Below are positions 51,566-60,098 of a stretch of DNA of 64,000 nucleotides, one piece after another. The translations under genes were made by a program, and so were the position numbers. Where the stretch lies: assembly GCA_013297885.1 (NCBI GenBank), contig JAAFIR010000026.1, forward strand, positions 1-64,000, written 5' to 3'. The notes below the pieces were generated by a model. The model saw only the letters and a program-made list of their open reading frames with translations, was not told the origin of the DNA and did no database searches. The first letter of the stretch is position 1, and every line of letters begins with the position of its first letter. The stretch is from Leptospirales bacterium. GTDB lineage: Bacteria > Spirochaetota > Leptospiria > Leptospirales > Leptospiraceae.

Positions 51566-53695
51566 ATGGTGAAATTACTTTTTATTTTTATTTTAATCTT
51601 TTTCAATTGTAAACCATCTGTAAATCAATCAAATATTGAAACAGGTTTATTAGCTTTGAGATTAGCAGGAATTATTTCTAGTGATGTAAATATTACTGGA
51701 CAACTTAGAGCAACTGGTGTTTTGAAAAATGCTAAAGTTGAAATTGTTTCTATTCCAAGTTCTGGAAGTTGTAGCAATGATGATGGTTCAGCAAAAGGAA
51801 CTATTTTAGCAAAAGGTTTTTCAGATAACCAAGGAAAATATAATTTAACCTACAAAAGAACAAATCTTCCAGTTTGTGTATTAGTTACTCCAGAAGGCTC
51901 TTCTAGAGTAGAAACTTTTACAAAGACTGGTGGAAGAAGAGAATCTCCTTGGGCTGGAGGAAGTATGATGGCAATTTTACCAAATCAAAATTCCAATTCA
52001 GCATTTGCACAAAGAAGAACTGTAAATGTATCACCTTTTACCAGAATTTCTTCTAGAAGATTTTTTGCACTGAATGGGACAACTGGTTCAAACCAAAGAA
52101 GCATCAAAAAATTTTATTCAGGTTTAAAATTTTCAAATAATGATTCATCAAATTTAAAAAATAACACAAAATCAACACCAGAAGTAGTATTCACAAAAAA
52201 CACAACCTCAAATCTCTTAGACAAAGCAAACCAAGATGTTGAGAATTCTTTTTTTCCAAAATCTCCTGCTGATTTTGATTTATTAACAGCTGATCCAAAT
52301 TCTTCAAAATATCTTCTAAGACTTGGTGCAATTAATAATTTAGCTGATAAATTAGGTGGTCCAGCAGATGGAAATATTTCAGGCAACGATTTGGAAAAAG
52401 TAATCAATTTTATGGAAGAAGATTTTTCAGATGGAAAATTTGATGGAAAAAAAATTGACCCAATCACAAATACAGTTGTGGCAATGAATTCAGCTGATTT
52501 TGGTGGTGTAGTGACAAATGCTGCAGATGCTGATGATTTTTTAAACGATGAATTCCGAAGTGCTGTAAGTGAATTTGATCAAGATAATCCTTCCATTTCA
52601 GCTGAATCTGGTGATTTGATTTTTTGTGAGGAAGATTCGAATGATCCAAGTTGTTTATTTCAAATTTCAATTGTTCCAGGCTCCCCTCCACAAATTTTAG
52701 TTTTTAATGGTGATGGTGTTTTAATTAATTTGAACCAACAAGTTTTAAATTGCAGAGCTGATAGTGGTGGCTCAGATTTAGATTCTTGTAAAACTGCTTA
52801 TGTAATTATCAACGTTGGCGGAACCAATTTAACAATCCCTTCCACAATTAATATAACCGGTTCTGGTTATACAGTAATAAGGCAACCAGGTATTACCACC
52901 TTAACTCCAGGGAATTCCACTTTTTTTGAACTGGAATTTATTCCTCCTTCAACAGGTGCATTTAACAAACCAGTTTCTATAACAAGCAACGATACCCAAA
53001 AATCACCTTATACATTTACTTTACTCAGTAGTGGGGAAGATTTACATTTTAGTCGTGTCCTCTATTGGGATTTTAGTTTAGCTGATGGTGATACAGCAAC
53101 TGCGATATCGGATCGTGGCAGTACTAATGATTCTGATACTGCAAATGACATCAGTTTTATAGATGATTATGATGATGTCCCAGATGAAGCTGGATTTTTT
53201 GATAGAGCTTTTGGATCAAAAGCAATAGTTGATCCTATGAATTTTATTGGAAATCCAACTGGAAATTATACAATTTCAGCTATGATTTCCCCCATAAGTT
53301 TACCCACAAATAATTCTATGATTTATGGAATTATGGGAAAAGTTGGTCAATTTGGAATTTCAATTGTTCATGTTTCTGGTCAAAATTTTATTCGTTATAC
53401 AGTAACAACAAATGGTGGCACAGCTACTTTAAACCACCCAATAATCAATAATGATTATATTGGAAATTGGAACCAAATCACTGGAGTTTACAACAGTAGC
53501 CAAATACTATTGTATGTAAATGCTCAGTTAGTTGGACAAACAAATTTAACAGGAACAACTGTTTTAAATAACGAATTTAGAGTAGGGTTTGATAATGTTT
53601 CAACTACCAATGGCTTTGATGGTGGAATTGATAGAGTTAGAATATACAGTTCAGCATTTAACCAAAACCAAGTGGAAGCTTTATACTTTCCTTGA
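51566..53695 (+). CDS. Large surface lipoprotein with C-terminal LamG/concanavalin-like domain
   Basis: This 709-residue lipoprotein has a signal ending at FNC (Cys15), a lipid-anchor tail with TGLLALRLAG, an N-terminal carboxypeptidase-regulatory-like beta domain (GQLRATGVLKNAKVEI, residues about 45-120), a region resembling the N-terminal half of the next gene (VSPFTRISSRRFFAL), a middle choice-of-anchor-like segment (SKTAYVIINVGGTN ... FELEFIPPSTGAFNKPV), and a C-terminal laminin-G/concanavalin-like domain (DISFIDDYDD ... GGIDRVRIYSSAFNQNQVEAL). Likely exposed and glycan- or protein-binding. Promoter see 51532. Confidence 0.85.
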   Translation: MVKLLFIFILIFFNCKPSVNQSNIETGLLALRLAGIISSDVNITGQLRATGVLKNAKVEIVSIPSSGSCSNDDGSAKGTILAKGFSDNQGKYNLTYKRTNLPVCVLVTPEGSSRVETFTKTGGRRESPWAGGSMMAILPNQNSNSAFAQRRTVNVSPFTRISSRRFFALNGTTGSNQRSIKKFYSGLKFSNNDSSNLKNNTKSTPEVVFTKNTTSNLLDKANQDVENSFFPKSPADFDLLTADPNSSKYLLRLGAINNLADKLGGPADGNISGNDLEKVINFMEEDFSDGKFDGKKIDPITNTVVAMNSADFGGVVTNAADADDFLNDEFRSAVSEFDQDNPSISAESGDLIFCEEDSNDPSCLFQISIVPGSPPQILVFNGDGVLINLNQQVLNCRADSGGSDLDSCKTAYVIINVGGTNLTIPSTINITGSGYTVIRQPGITTLTPGNSTFFELEFIPPSTGAFNKPVSITSNDTQKSPYTFTLLSSGEDLHFSRVLYWDFSLADGDTATAISDRGSTNDSDTANDISFIDDYDDVPDEAGFFDRAFGSKAIVDPMNFIGNPTGNYTISAMISPISLPTNNSMIYGIMGKVGQFGISIVHVSGQNFIRYTVTTNGGTATLNHPIINNDYIGNWNQITGVYNSSQILLYVNAQLVGQTNLTGTTVLNNEFRVGFDNVSTTNGFDGGIDRVRIYSSAFNQNQVEALYFP

Positions 53696-53748
53696 TAATT
53701 TTTTTTAAAACTACAAAATTGTATTAACTTTTTTTAGTTCTTTTTTTT

Positions 53749-53838
53749 GCAAATTTTTGCTAAAGCAAAAACCGTGCTTTCAGTTCTGTCAAAAAATTTC
53801 ATTTGAAATTTTTTGACATCTGCTTCAATCACTTTTGC
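53749..53838 (-). repeat. Structured dispersed element, copy I
   Basis: Compact minus-strand copy (90 bp). Outer helix GCAAA (5' end at 53838) / TTTGC (53753-53749), inner GTG (AAGTGATTGAAG) / CAC (GAAAGCACGG). Hairpin 1 is a perfect TGTCAAAAAATTTC inverted repeat. Hairpin 2 is TTTTTGC-TTTA-GCAAAAA. It lies between two lipoprotein genes that read in the opposite direction to it. Confidence 0.82.
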
Positions 53839-53887
53839 ATTGTATTTAAAAACACAACCATAAAAAAAGATTTTAAGCAAAAATTTA

Positions 53888-53918
53888 TTGACAAACCAAA
53901 AAAAATTTAAGCTAAGAT
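53888..53918 (+). promoter_or_regulatory. Candidate promoter of the NHL lipoprotein gene
   Basis: TTGACA at 53888-53893 with TAAGAT at 53913-53918 (19-nt spacer), about 65 bp before the GTG start. The spacing is slightly long and the surroundings are AT-rich, so this is a moderate call. Confidence 0.35.
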
Positions 53919-53983
53919 ATTTTTATTGCTTTAAAGTAAATTTTTTATTCGTATAATTATTCTAAATAGTAGGTAAAAAAAAA

Positions 53984-56332
53984 GTGAAACAAAAAATTTT
54001 AATTCTATTCATCCTCTTAACCACTCTCCTTCAATGCAAAAAATCTAGTGATGATTCTTTTTTAGAAAGTTTATCATTACTTTTTTTAAGAAAAGACCGA
54101 GTCACAATTTCTGGTTCTGCTGTTAAAGGAATTATTAAACGTGCTGAGGTAAATATTCACAAAGTTAATTCAGATGGAACTTGTGATACAAATTCTTCTC
54201 TTGGTTCTGCATCTACTGACGAGAATGGTAATTATTCTGTTTTATACAATAAAACAAATGGGATTGTTTGTATTAGAGTTAAAGCTAGTGCAGATGGTTT
54301 CACCAAAATGTATGATGAAAAAACTAGAACAGATATTTCAATTTCTCCAAATTCCGATTTTAATTTAACCAATATTTTTTCTGAAGACAAATTAGTGGGT
54401 TCAGCACGTGGGAACAATTCTGTTTCTCCATTTTCAAGAATGGTTTCTAGAAGATTTGCAAATTTAATCGCTAGCTCAGGAGGAAGACAAACACCTCGTG
54501 AACTAAATCAACTTGCTAGTAGAGAAGTTGTTATCCGATTTGGTCTGAGTTCTGGACTTGCCTCTTCCAATACAAGAAATAATGAGCTATTAAAAAACAC
54601 AAGATCAACAAGTGTAAATGCAAATGATTTTCCTGAACTTCTAGATTTGAATTTAGATTTTAGCAATTTGAGAAATCCTTTAATCACAAAACAAATTGCA
54701 ATTCTTGCTGGATTTTCCCAACTTGCTAACCAAAATAGAACTGGCTCTACAGTAACTTCTTCTGACGTAGATTCAGTTATTGAAAGTTTTGCAAAAGATT
54801 TTGAAGATGGAATTTTTGATGGTAAAGATGGAAAAGGTGCAACTGTATTTATTGGAACAGGTGCAAGACAAATTCCACTTCCAGCAAATAGTGTTACTAA
54901 TCTTTTAACTCCAGCAATAACAACTTATTTTGCTGAAGGTGGAACTTTAAGTGTAGGCCAAAGTTCTACAACTAGTCCACCAACATCAGTAATTCCAATT
55001 GTCTCAGTTTCTACAATTAACCAAATTCAATTTTTAGATTCAGTTCAAATTCTTACTCCTGTAATTCAAACTACAACCCCTACTCCCACACCAACTCCCA
55101 CTTTTACAATTGGTGGAACAGTAACTGGTTTAACCACGTCCGGTCTAGTCCTACAGAATAATGTAGCAAACAATATATCGATAAGTTCCGGTTCCTCTAA
55201 TTTTGTATTCCCGACCGCAATCAATTCCGGCTCATCTTATTCAGTCAGCATTTTGACTCAGCCTGGTGGAAATATTCTCTGTCAAATCACGAACGGTACC
55301 GGAACTGCAACCGGAAATGTGACGAATATTGCTGTTGTTTGTGCGATTCCAATGATCGGAGGAACGATACAAAAACCTTTAAACCTGACCGGAGTTACAA
55401 CTATTTTTGCAGGCGGAATCGTAGGAGTGACTACAGGAGGAACGGTAGATGGATCCGGATCGACAGTCAGATTTAATATACCACATGCTATCGCTACCGA
55501 TGGTATTAATATGTACATCTCCCAAAATACTGCTAGTGGCGTAATTCGTAAGATTGTGATTGCGACCGGCGTAGTGTCTACGTTTGCAGGTCCCTTTGCA
55601 TCGCCGGCGGGCATAACAATGGATGATACAAATTTATATATTACGGAATATAGCCCACCTTGTGCAATTCGAAAAATTGATATAGCAACAGCAACACCAA
55701 CCTTAGTTGCAGGAGGCTCTCAGGGATTCTCGGATGCAACAGGAGCATCAGCTCAATTTAGTCAGCCTGAGGGGATCACCGTCAACGGACCAAATCTATA
55801 CGTAGCCGACGGGGCTAATCAGAGAATCCGCAAAATTGTGATCGCTACAGGCGCAGTGACTACCTTCGCAGGAAATGGTACGGGTTCTTCCGTCGATAAT
55901 GCTGTCGGCACATCGGCTACCTTTAGTGCTCCGAGTGCAGTAGTGAATGACGGAATAAACTTGTATGTTTCTGAAAGGAATGGCAATAAAATTCGTAGGA
56001 TAACTATCGGCGGATCGCAGACGGTTACTACCATTGCTGGCACCGGAGGCGGAGGAACTAACGATGGACCAGGAGCATCAGCCACTTTTTCCGGTATTTA
56101 TGGTATGACTACCGACGGATCTAATTTATACATAGCAGATACGAGTAATCAACGGATTCGTAAAATTGTCCTGGCAACCAATGTTGTCTCTACTCTTGCA
56201 GGTAGTATTTCTGGGGATATAGAAGATACAGGAAGCGCTGCACGATTTGCCAATCCAAGAGGACCAGTATCAGATGGGGTGAGTTTGTTTATTGCAGAAA
56301 TCGGCAATAATAAAATTAAGCGTATTCAATAA
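53984..56332 (+). CDS. NHL-repeat lipoprotein with compositionally foreign C-terminal half
   Basis: This 782-residue surface lipoprotein starts at GTG after TAGGTAAA. Its signal ends at LQC (Cys18). Residues about 35-380 resemble the gene before it (SGSAVKGIIKRAEVNI, SPFSRMVSRRF). From about residue 384 a linker module (GGTVTGLTTSGLVLQNN, SVSILTQPGGNILCQI) leads into six NHL repeats (IRKIVIATGVVSTFAG). DNA from about 55135 to the end is clearly richer in G+C and CG dinucleotides (55561-55620 is 35/60 GC, 54661-54720 is 19/60). It looks like a fusion of a native N-terminus to a propeller acquired from a higher-GC Leptospira-type relative. Confidence 0.87.
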   Translation: MKQKILILFILLTTLLQCKKSSDDSFLESLSLLFLRKDRVTISGSAVKGIIKRAEVNIHKVNSDGTCDTNSSLGSASTDENGNYSVLYNKTNGIVCIRVKASADGFTKMYDEKTRTDISISPNSDFNLTNIFSEDKLVGSARGNNSVSPFSRMVSRRFANLIASSGGRQTPRELNQLASREVVIRFGLSSGLASSNTRNNELLKNTRSTSVNANDFPELLDLNLDFSNLRNPLITKQIAILAGFSQLANQNRTGSTVTSSDVDSVIESFAKDFEDGIFDGKDGKGATVFIGTGARQIPLPANSVTNLLTPAITTYFAEGGTLSVGQSSTTSPPTSVIPIVSVSTINQIQFLDSVQILTPVIQTTTPTPTPTPTFTIGGTVTGLTTSGLVLQNNVANNISISSGSSNFVFPTAINSGSSYSVSILTQPGGNILCQITNGTGTATGNVTNIAVVCAIPMIGGTIQKPLNLTGVTTIFAGGIVGVTTGGTVDGSGSTVRFNIPHAIATDGINMYISQNTASGVIRKIVIATGVVSTFAGPFASPAGITMDDTNLYITEYSPPCAIRKIDIATATPTLVAGGSQGFSDATGASAQFSQPEGITVNGPNLYVADGANQRIRKIVIATGAVTTFAGNGTGSSVDNAVGTSATFSAPSAVVNDGINLYVSERNGNKIRRITIGGSQTVTTIAGTGGGGTNDGPGASATFSGIYGMTTDGSNLYIADTSNQRIRKIVLATNVVSTLAGSISGDIEDTGSAARFANPRGPVSDGVSLFIAEIGNNKIKRIQ

Positions 56333-56333
56333 T

Positions 56334-56434
56334 GACCGACCTAACCCAATTTTATATGTATTGCTGCGTTTGTTAGTAAAGACCCTTCCCTAAGAGGGAA
56401 GGGAACATGTGATGGTAATCGGATGTTCAGTGGG
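56334..56434 (+). repeat. Post-gene repeat R1, copy 1
   Basis: Begins 2 bases after the stop codon: GACCGACCTAACCCAATTTTAT ... GTTAGTAAAG, a hairpin CCCTTCCC (56383-56390) / GGGAAGGG (56396-56403), then GAACATGTGATGGTAATC and GTTCAGTGGG. A near-copy follows the lipoprotein at 59797. It could help end transcripts, although no T-run follows the hairpin. Confidence 0.75.
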
Positions 56435-56447
56435 TCCAAGTCCACTG
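56428..56447. repeat. Short CAGTGG palindrome, copy 1
   Basis: CAGTGG and CCACTG surround GTCCAAGT. Similar 20-bp units are at 56662-56681 and 60642-60661, and the perfect palindrome at 1789-1808 carries the same arms. A dispersed short palindrome family. Confidence 0.55.
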
Positions 56448-56463
56448 GATTAAAAAAATAAGG

Positions 56464-56654
56464 TTTTTCTAAACTAGCGATAGTGATTCAAAATGTCTCG
56501 AAGAGAGTCGTGAAACGACCGAAGCATTTTGAAGCACGGGTCAGTTTTAGAAGTTTTAATTTCTAGTTTTTGAAAAATAAAAATTTCTTCTAAAACTGAC
56601 ATCGCCCAAAAAAAAGTAGAAAATGTTCAGAGGATGCTTTATTGAGTTGTGTTC
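56464..56654 (+). repeat. Structured dispersed element, copy J, within a 190-bp direct repeat
   Basis: The structured core is 56477-56607: outer helix GCGAT (56477-56481) / ATCGC (56601-56605), inner GTG (TAGTGATTC) / CAC (GAAGCACGG). Hairpin 1 is replaced by a branched arm (CAAAATG / CATTTTG enclosing TCTCGAAGAGA and GTCGTGAAACGAC). Hairpin 2 is GTCAGTTTTAGAAG with CTTCTAAAACTGAC. The conserved direct-repeat region extends to 56654 and reappears almost unchanged at 60703-60883. Confidence 0.82.
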
Positions 56655-56661
56655 TAACGTC

Positions 56662-56681
56662 CAGTGGGTCAAAACCAACTG
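56662..56681. repeat. Short CAGTGG palindrome, copy 2
   Basis: CAGTGGGTC and ACCAACTG around a short AA-rich centre, one mismatch from perfect pairing. It follows element J directly, the same order (R1, J/K, palindrome) being partly repeated near 60640-60883. Confidence 0.5.
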
Positions 56682-56883
56682 CATCCAACTCAAAAAACAT
56701 TTGACAAACTATAAGGAAGGTGATTTAAAAATAGTAAGAATTTGTTTAAGAAGTCTGAACTTTTTATGTATCGATCCATTTTGATAAAAGATTTTAAACC
56801 AAAGCTTAATAGGCTAAGAATTAGCTTTTGTGAGAGGTTACTAAAAGAATCATTTTTCGGATAAAAAACAAAACATTTTTTTC

Positions 56884-56912
56884 TTGACAAAAAATTTATT
56901 TTATGTTTAGAT
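56884..56912 (+). promoter_or_regulatory. Promoter of the MNT/HEPN toxin-antitoxin pair
   Basis: TTGACA at 56884-56889, a 17-nt spacer and TTAGAT at 56907-56912, about 20 bp before the ATG of the nucleotidyltransferase. Near-consensus spacing and sequence. Confidence 0.6.
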
Positions 56913-56932
56913 TTTAATAACTTTTCAAACTG

Positions 56933-57235
56933 ATGAAGACAATTGATAAAAAATTAATTTTTGAAATTCTAAAAAATCATGAAAATAAAATAAAAATTTT
57001 TGGTGTACAAAAAATTGGACTTTTTGGCTCTTTTGCAAATGGTCTAGAAAATGAAAATTCTGATATTGATTTTTTAGTTGAATTTTACGAAAATCAAGTA
57101 ACCTATGACAATTATTTTGATTTGAAGTTTTTTTTAGAAAAAATTTTTCAAAGAAAAATTGATTTAGTCACTTCAAAAAGTATAAAAATTCCACTTAGAG
57201 AATCTATATTAAAATCAGTAGTGTATGTCTCGTGA
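56933..57235 (+). CDS. mntA: MNT-type nucleotidyltransferase antitoxin
   Basis: This 100-residue minimal nucleotidyltransferase has the signature GLFGSFANG (Gly32-Ser33) and SDIDFLVEF, with catalytic Asp44 and Asp46. In HEPN/MNT toxin-antitoxin systems such enzymes add AMP to a Tyr next to the HEPN active site and so neutralise the RNase toxin. It overlaps the HEPN gene by 11 bp, the usual arrangement, and has its own good promoter. Confidence 0.9.
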   Translation: MKTIDKKLIFEILKNHENKIKIFGVQKIGLFGSFANGLENENSDIDFLVEFYENQVTYDNYFDLKFFLEKIFQRKIDLVTSKSIKIPLRESILKSVVYVS

Positions 57236-57569
57236 AATTAAAATTTTTATTTTAGATATTCTTTCCTCAATTAAAGAAATTGAAATTTTTACTTTTGAGA
57301 TTAAAAATCTTGAAGCTTATTCAATTGATTATAAAACCAAAAGAGCGGTTGAAAGAAATTTAGAAATTATTGGCGAGGCTGTAAAAAATATTCCTGATAA
57401 TATAAAAAATGAATTTTTTGAAGTTGAATGGAAAAAAATTTCAGGATTAAGAGATATGTTAGCTCATGCATATTTTAACATCGAAGATGAAATTATTTGG
57501 GATGCTGTTAAGTTAAAAATTCCAGAGCTAAAAATAATTTGTGAAAAAATTTTAACAAAAATAAGTTAA
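57225..57569 (+). CDS. hepT: HEPN-domain RNase toxin
   Basis: This 114-residue HEPN protein (DUF86/HepT type) is the probable toxin partner of the upstream MNT protein. The RNase motif R-x4-H is RDMLAH, with Arg76 and His81, followed by the YFNI segment whose Tyr (in HAYF) is the known AMPylation site in characterised HepT proteins. ERNLEIIGEAVKNIP fits the family helix. Complete and probably active. Confidence 0.9.
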   Translation: MSREIKIFILDILSSIKEIEIFTFEIKNLEAYSIDYKTKRAVERNLEIIGEAVKNIPDNIKNEFFEVEWKKISGLRDMLAHAYFNIEDEIIWDAVKLKIPELKIICEKILTKIS

Positions 57570-57601
57570 GAATTTAATATTTGAAGCACACCAAAAAAAA
57601 C

Positions 57602-57635
57602 TTGACAAACTACTAGGAGGGGGGGGGAATACTGT
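57602..57635 (+). promoter_or_regulatory. Promoter with a G9 tract in its spacer
   Basis: TTGACA (57602-57607) is followed by AACTACTAGGA and nine G's (57619-57627). The nearest -10-like words are AATACT (57628-57633, spacer 20) and TACTGT (57630-57635, spacer 22). Spacing is longer than the optimal 17, so loss of G's by slippage would raise promoter strength. A related but G-poor sequence (TTGACAAACTATAAGGAAGG) occurs at about 56701. Confidence 0.55.
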
Positions 57636-57664
57636 AGTAGAAATAAATTTTTAGGAAATTGTAA

Positions 57665-58432
57665 GTGAAAAAAATAATTGTATTAGTCCTTCTATATAGT
57701 TTAACAAATTGTGGAGACACAAAAATTTTAAAACCATTTAGAGTTCAGTATGCTAAATTTGATAGCATGGGAAATTTACCAACTACTCTCGCAACACCAA
57801 ACCAAGTATGTGAAACTTTACTTGTAAAAAGATTTTATAATCTCCTTTTTTATTTGCCCTTAAATCAATATTCTCCTGAAGAATTAGAAAAAATTCATTC
57901 CTCTAGTTCTATCAAATTTAGAACAGTTTTTAGACCTCTAGATTTATTTTTAACATTTATTGGATTTTTAACTTCAGTAACTGTGAATACTGTAGAAATA
58001 GACTCTTGTGCAAAACAACTTCAGTCCAAAACTGTAAATGCCAAACATGTTGAGGAATACATAGAAGCTCCCATACTTTCTGGTTATTCCAACTATAGAA
58101 AAAATATTTCAAAATCAGGTGCAAAACAATTTTACATTTCATTTATTCCAAAACAAGTTAATTGGACAAATGGCGAAGAAACTAAATTTGAAAATTTTGC
58201 AAATATTTATAAAACAAAATATTCTAGTTTTAAAATATTTTTATTATCTCATTCCGATGAAATAGATTATAAAATTTCTTCTGAAAGATTAAAAAAAGTA
58301 AAAGAGAATTTAGTAAAAAAAGGAATTAGCAAAGATTTAATTTTTTCTGCAATCGACATTGGAACCATCACAAGCGAAATAGATAAAAAAAATAAAGTAA
58401 CCCAGAGAGTAGATATACTCATTTTGGATTAG
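57665..58432 (+). CDS. OmpA-like lipoprotein under a phase-variable-looking promoter
   Basis: This 255-residue protein starts at GTG after AGGAAATTGTAA. Its signal ends at LTNC (Cys16). The middle has a hydrophobic segment (LDLFLTFIGFLTSVTVNTV). The C-terminal about 110 residues form an OmpA/MotB-like peptidoglycan-binding domain: FYISFIPKQVNW, FKIFLLSHSDEIDYKISSERLKKVKENLVKKGI and QRVDILIL. The usual Asp and Arg that grip diaminopimelate are only partly visible (SHSDE, SERLK). Likely tethers the outer membrane to the cell wall. Followed 9 bp later by another lipoprotein. Confidence 0.78.
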   Translation: MKKIIVLVLLYSLTNCGDTKILKPFRVQYAKFDSMGNLPTTLATPNQVCETLLVKRFYNLLFYLPLNQYSPEELEKIHSSSSIKFRTVFRPLDLFLTFIGFLTSVTVNTVEIDSCAKQLQSKTVNAKHVEEYIEAPILSGYSNYRKNISKSGAKQFYISFIPKQVNWTNGEETKFENFANIYKTKYSSFKIFLLSHSDEIDYKISSERLKKVKENLVKKGISKDLIFSAIDIGTITSEIDKKNKVTQRVDILILD

Positions 58433-58441
58433 GAGAAAAAT

Positions 58442-59797
58442 ATGTTTAGAAAAATTTGTTTTTTGTTTATAGGATTATTCATTTTTGAAACTTGCGGATT
58501 TGTGATGCTCAGCCAAAATAACGAAAAGAAAAGTTCAATTCCCTATCCTTTGGCATTACTTGGTGTGAGACAAAGTGGTAGTGGTGGAAATAGTGGAAAT
58601 TCTGGTGGTGCAAATGGTGGTGGTGGAACAGTTCAAACTGGAACTGGTGTTGGGACAGGAACTGGTTCAGGAGCAGCGACTGGCACTGGGACTCCACCTG
58701 TTGCACCTAGTGGGCTAAATTATGCTAACAGTCCTTTTTCATTTTTACAAGGCTCAGCTATTACCACTTTAACACCAACAATAAATGGAACAGTTACTAG
58801 CTGTAGTTCAATTCCAGCATTACCAACAGGTTTAACCTTAAACAATACTACTTGTGCAATTAGTGGAACACCCACAACATGGCAAGCTGCTACAAGTCAT
58901 ACAATCACTGCAACAAACTCTGGAGGAAATATCACAGCAAATCTAAATATTCAAGTAACATCAGATGGTTCAACATGGACAGCAAGAACCTTACCTAGTT
59001 CACAAAATTGGTCTTCAGTTACTTTTGGAAATGGAATTTTTTTAGCTGTCTCATCAGGCAGTAATGTTGCTGCAACTTCATCAAACGGAACTACTTGGAC
59101 GGCAAGAACTTTACCTAGTTCTCAGCAATGGAGTTCAGTGACATTTGGAAATGGGATATTTGTTTCAGTTGCGACCTCAAGTAATGTTGCAGCTACATCT
59201 CCAGATGGGATTAATTGGACTTCACGTACTTTACCAAGTGTCTCAGGTTGGCGCACTGTCGGTTATGGGAACGGGATTTTCGTTTCTTTAGGAGGTGGGG
59301 CTGTAGCAAGTTCACAAGATAGTATTATATGGACATCTGGAACTAATGGTTGCCCGATGATGGCTGGTAATTGCTCCGAATCGGTAGTATACGGTAACGG
59401 AGTTTTTGTGGGCATTGGTAATGGTGGGATATCATCTTCTGATGGTTCAAATTGGACATTCCTCACAACACCAATCTCAGGTATGTTTGGGGTTGCATTC
59501 GGGAACGGTACTTTTGTAGCAATGGATACACACACAGGTTCAGCAACATCGATGGATGGGATTAATTGGGTATCTGGAACAAACGTATTAGCTGGTCAGG
59601 ATAATCTTGCTTTTGGTAACGGTATTTTTCTCTCAGTTATTAGAAATACAAATACAGCAATATCTTCACCGGATGCTGTTACTTGGACTACTCGAACCTT
59701 ACCAAGTAATTCAGAATGGAGTTCAGTTGCATATGGGAATGGAAGGTTTGTTACTATTGCTCGTGGACCTAGCAATATTGCAGCAAGTTCCCCTTAA
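58442..59797 (+). CDS. Ig-like and WxxRTLPS-repeat lipoprotein
   Basis: This 451-residue lipoprotein has a signal ending at FETC (Cys20), a YPLALLGVRQ segment close to the YPLALLGGQK of the gene at 96, a Gly/Thr-rich linker (residues about 36-85), one putative-Ig domain (SIPALPTGLTLNNTTCAISGTP) and then about seven repeats of some 40 residues with the pattern WTxRTLPSxxxWxSVxFGNGIFV...TSxDG. These resemble Ycf48/BNR-like propeller blades. It is downstream of the OmpA-like lipoprotein and followed by repeat R1 copy 2. Surface binding role likely, ligand unknown. Confidence 0.84.
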   Translation: MFRKICFLFIGLFIFETCGFVMLSQNNEKKSSIPYPLALLGVRQSGSGGNSGNSGGANGGGGTVQTGTGVGTGTGSGAATGTGTPPVAPSGLNYANSPFSFLQGSAITTLTPTINGTVTSCSSIPALPTGLTLNNTTCAISGTPTTWQAATSHTITATNSGGNITANLNIQVTSDGSTWTARTLPSSQNWSSVTFGNGIFLAVSSGSNVAATSSNGTTWTARTLPSSQQWSSVTFGNGIFVSVATSSNVAATSPDGINWTSRTLPSVSGWRTVGYGNGIFVSLGGGAVASSQDSIIWTSGTNGCPMMAGNCSESVVYGNGVFVGIGNGGISSSDGSNWTFLTTPISGMFGVAFGNGTFVAMDTHTGSATSMDGINWVSGTNVLAGQDNLAFGNGIFLSVIRNTNTAISSPDAVTWTTRTLPSNSEWSSVAYGNGRFVTIARGPSNIAASSP

Positions 59798-59855
59798 AAA
59801 TTTAATTTAACTTTTTGATACAAGAGTTACTTTGTCTCGAGATAACAATTATATA

Positions 59856-59957
59856 ACCGACCTAACCCAATTTTATTTGGATTGTGGTGTTGGGTAGTAA
59901 AGTCCCTTCCCTGGGAAGGGAAGGGAACTTTTGATAGTAATCATATGTTCGGTGGGC
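59856..59957 (+). repeat. Post-gene repeat R1, copy 2
   Basis: ACCGACCTAACCCAATTTTAT ... GTTGGGTAGTAAAG, hairpin CCCTTCCC / GGGAAGGG and GTTCGGTGGG, matching 56334-56434 along its length. Between 59798 and 60098 nothing else was seen apart from a TTTGAAATCAAG-rich tail and the ribosome site of the next (broken) gene. Confidence 0.72.
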
Positions 59958-60098
59958 TGGGACCTATTGCCTGGCTAGACCAGATACATCAATGACTAAG
60001 TTTAATTTTCTTTTTTCTTTTAGGAAAGGGGCGTTTTTGAAATCAAGTTTTTTATTGATTTTTTTTTATTTTAACAGAATCTAGCTCGTGAGGAATTT

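Noticed and set aside
55282-56085. Pro/Val-rich minus-strand frames (110 and 88 residues)
   Set aside because: Shadows of the NHL repeats; open only because of the higher G+C content there.
56690-56890. 66-residue minus-strand frame upstream of the toxin-antitoxin pair
   Set aside because: No ribosome site or domain, composition like the surrounding intergenic DNA, and it overlaps the promoter of the MNT gene.
56334-59957. Integron gene-cassette array
   Set aside because: Only one of two R1 copies fits both core-site rules, the sites are too short and no integrase is visible.
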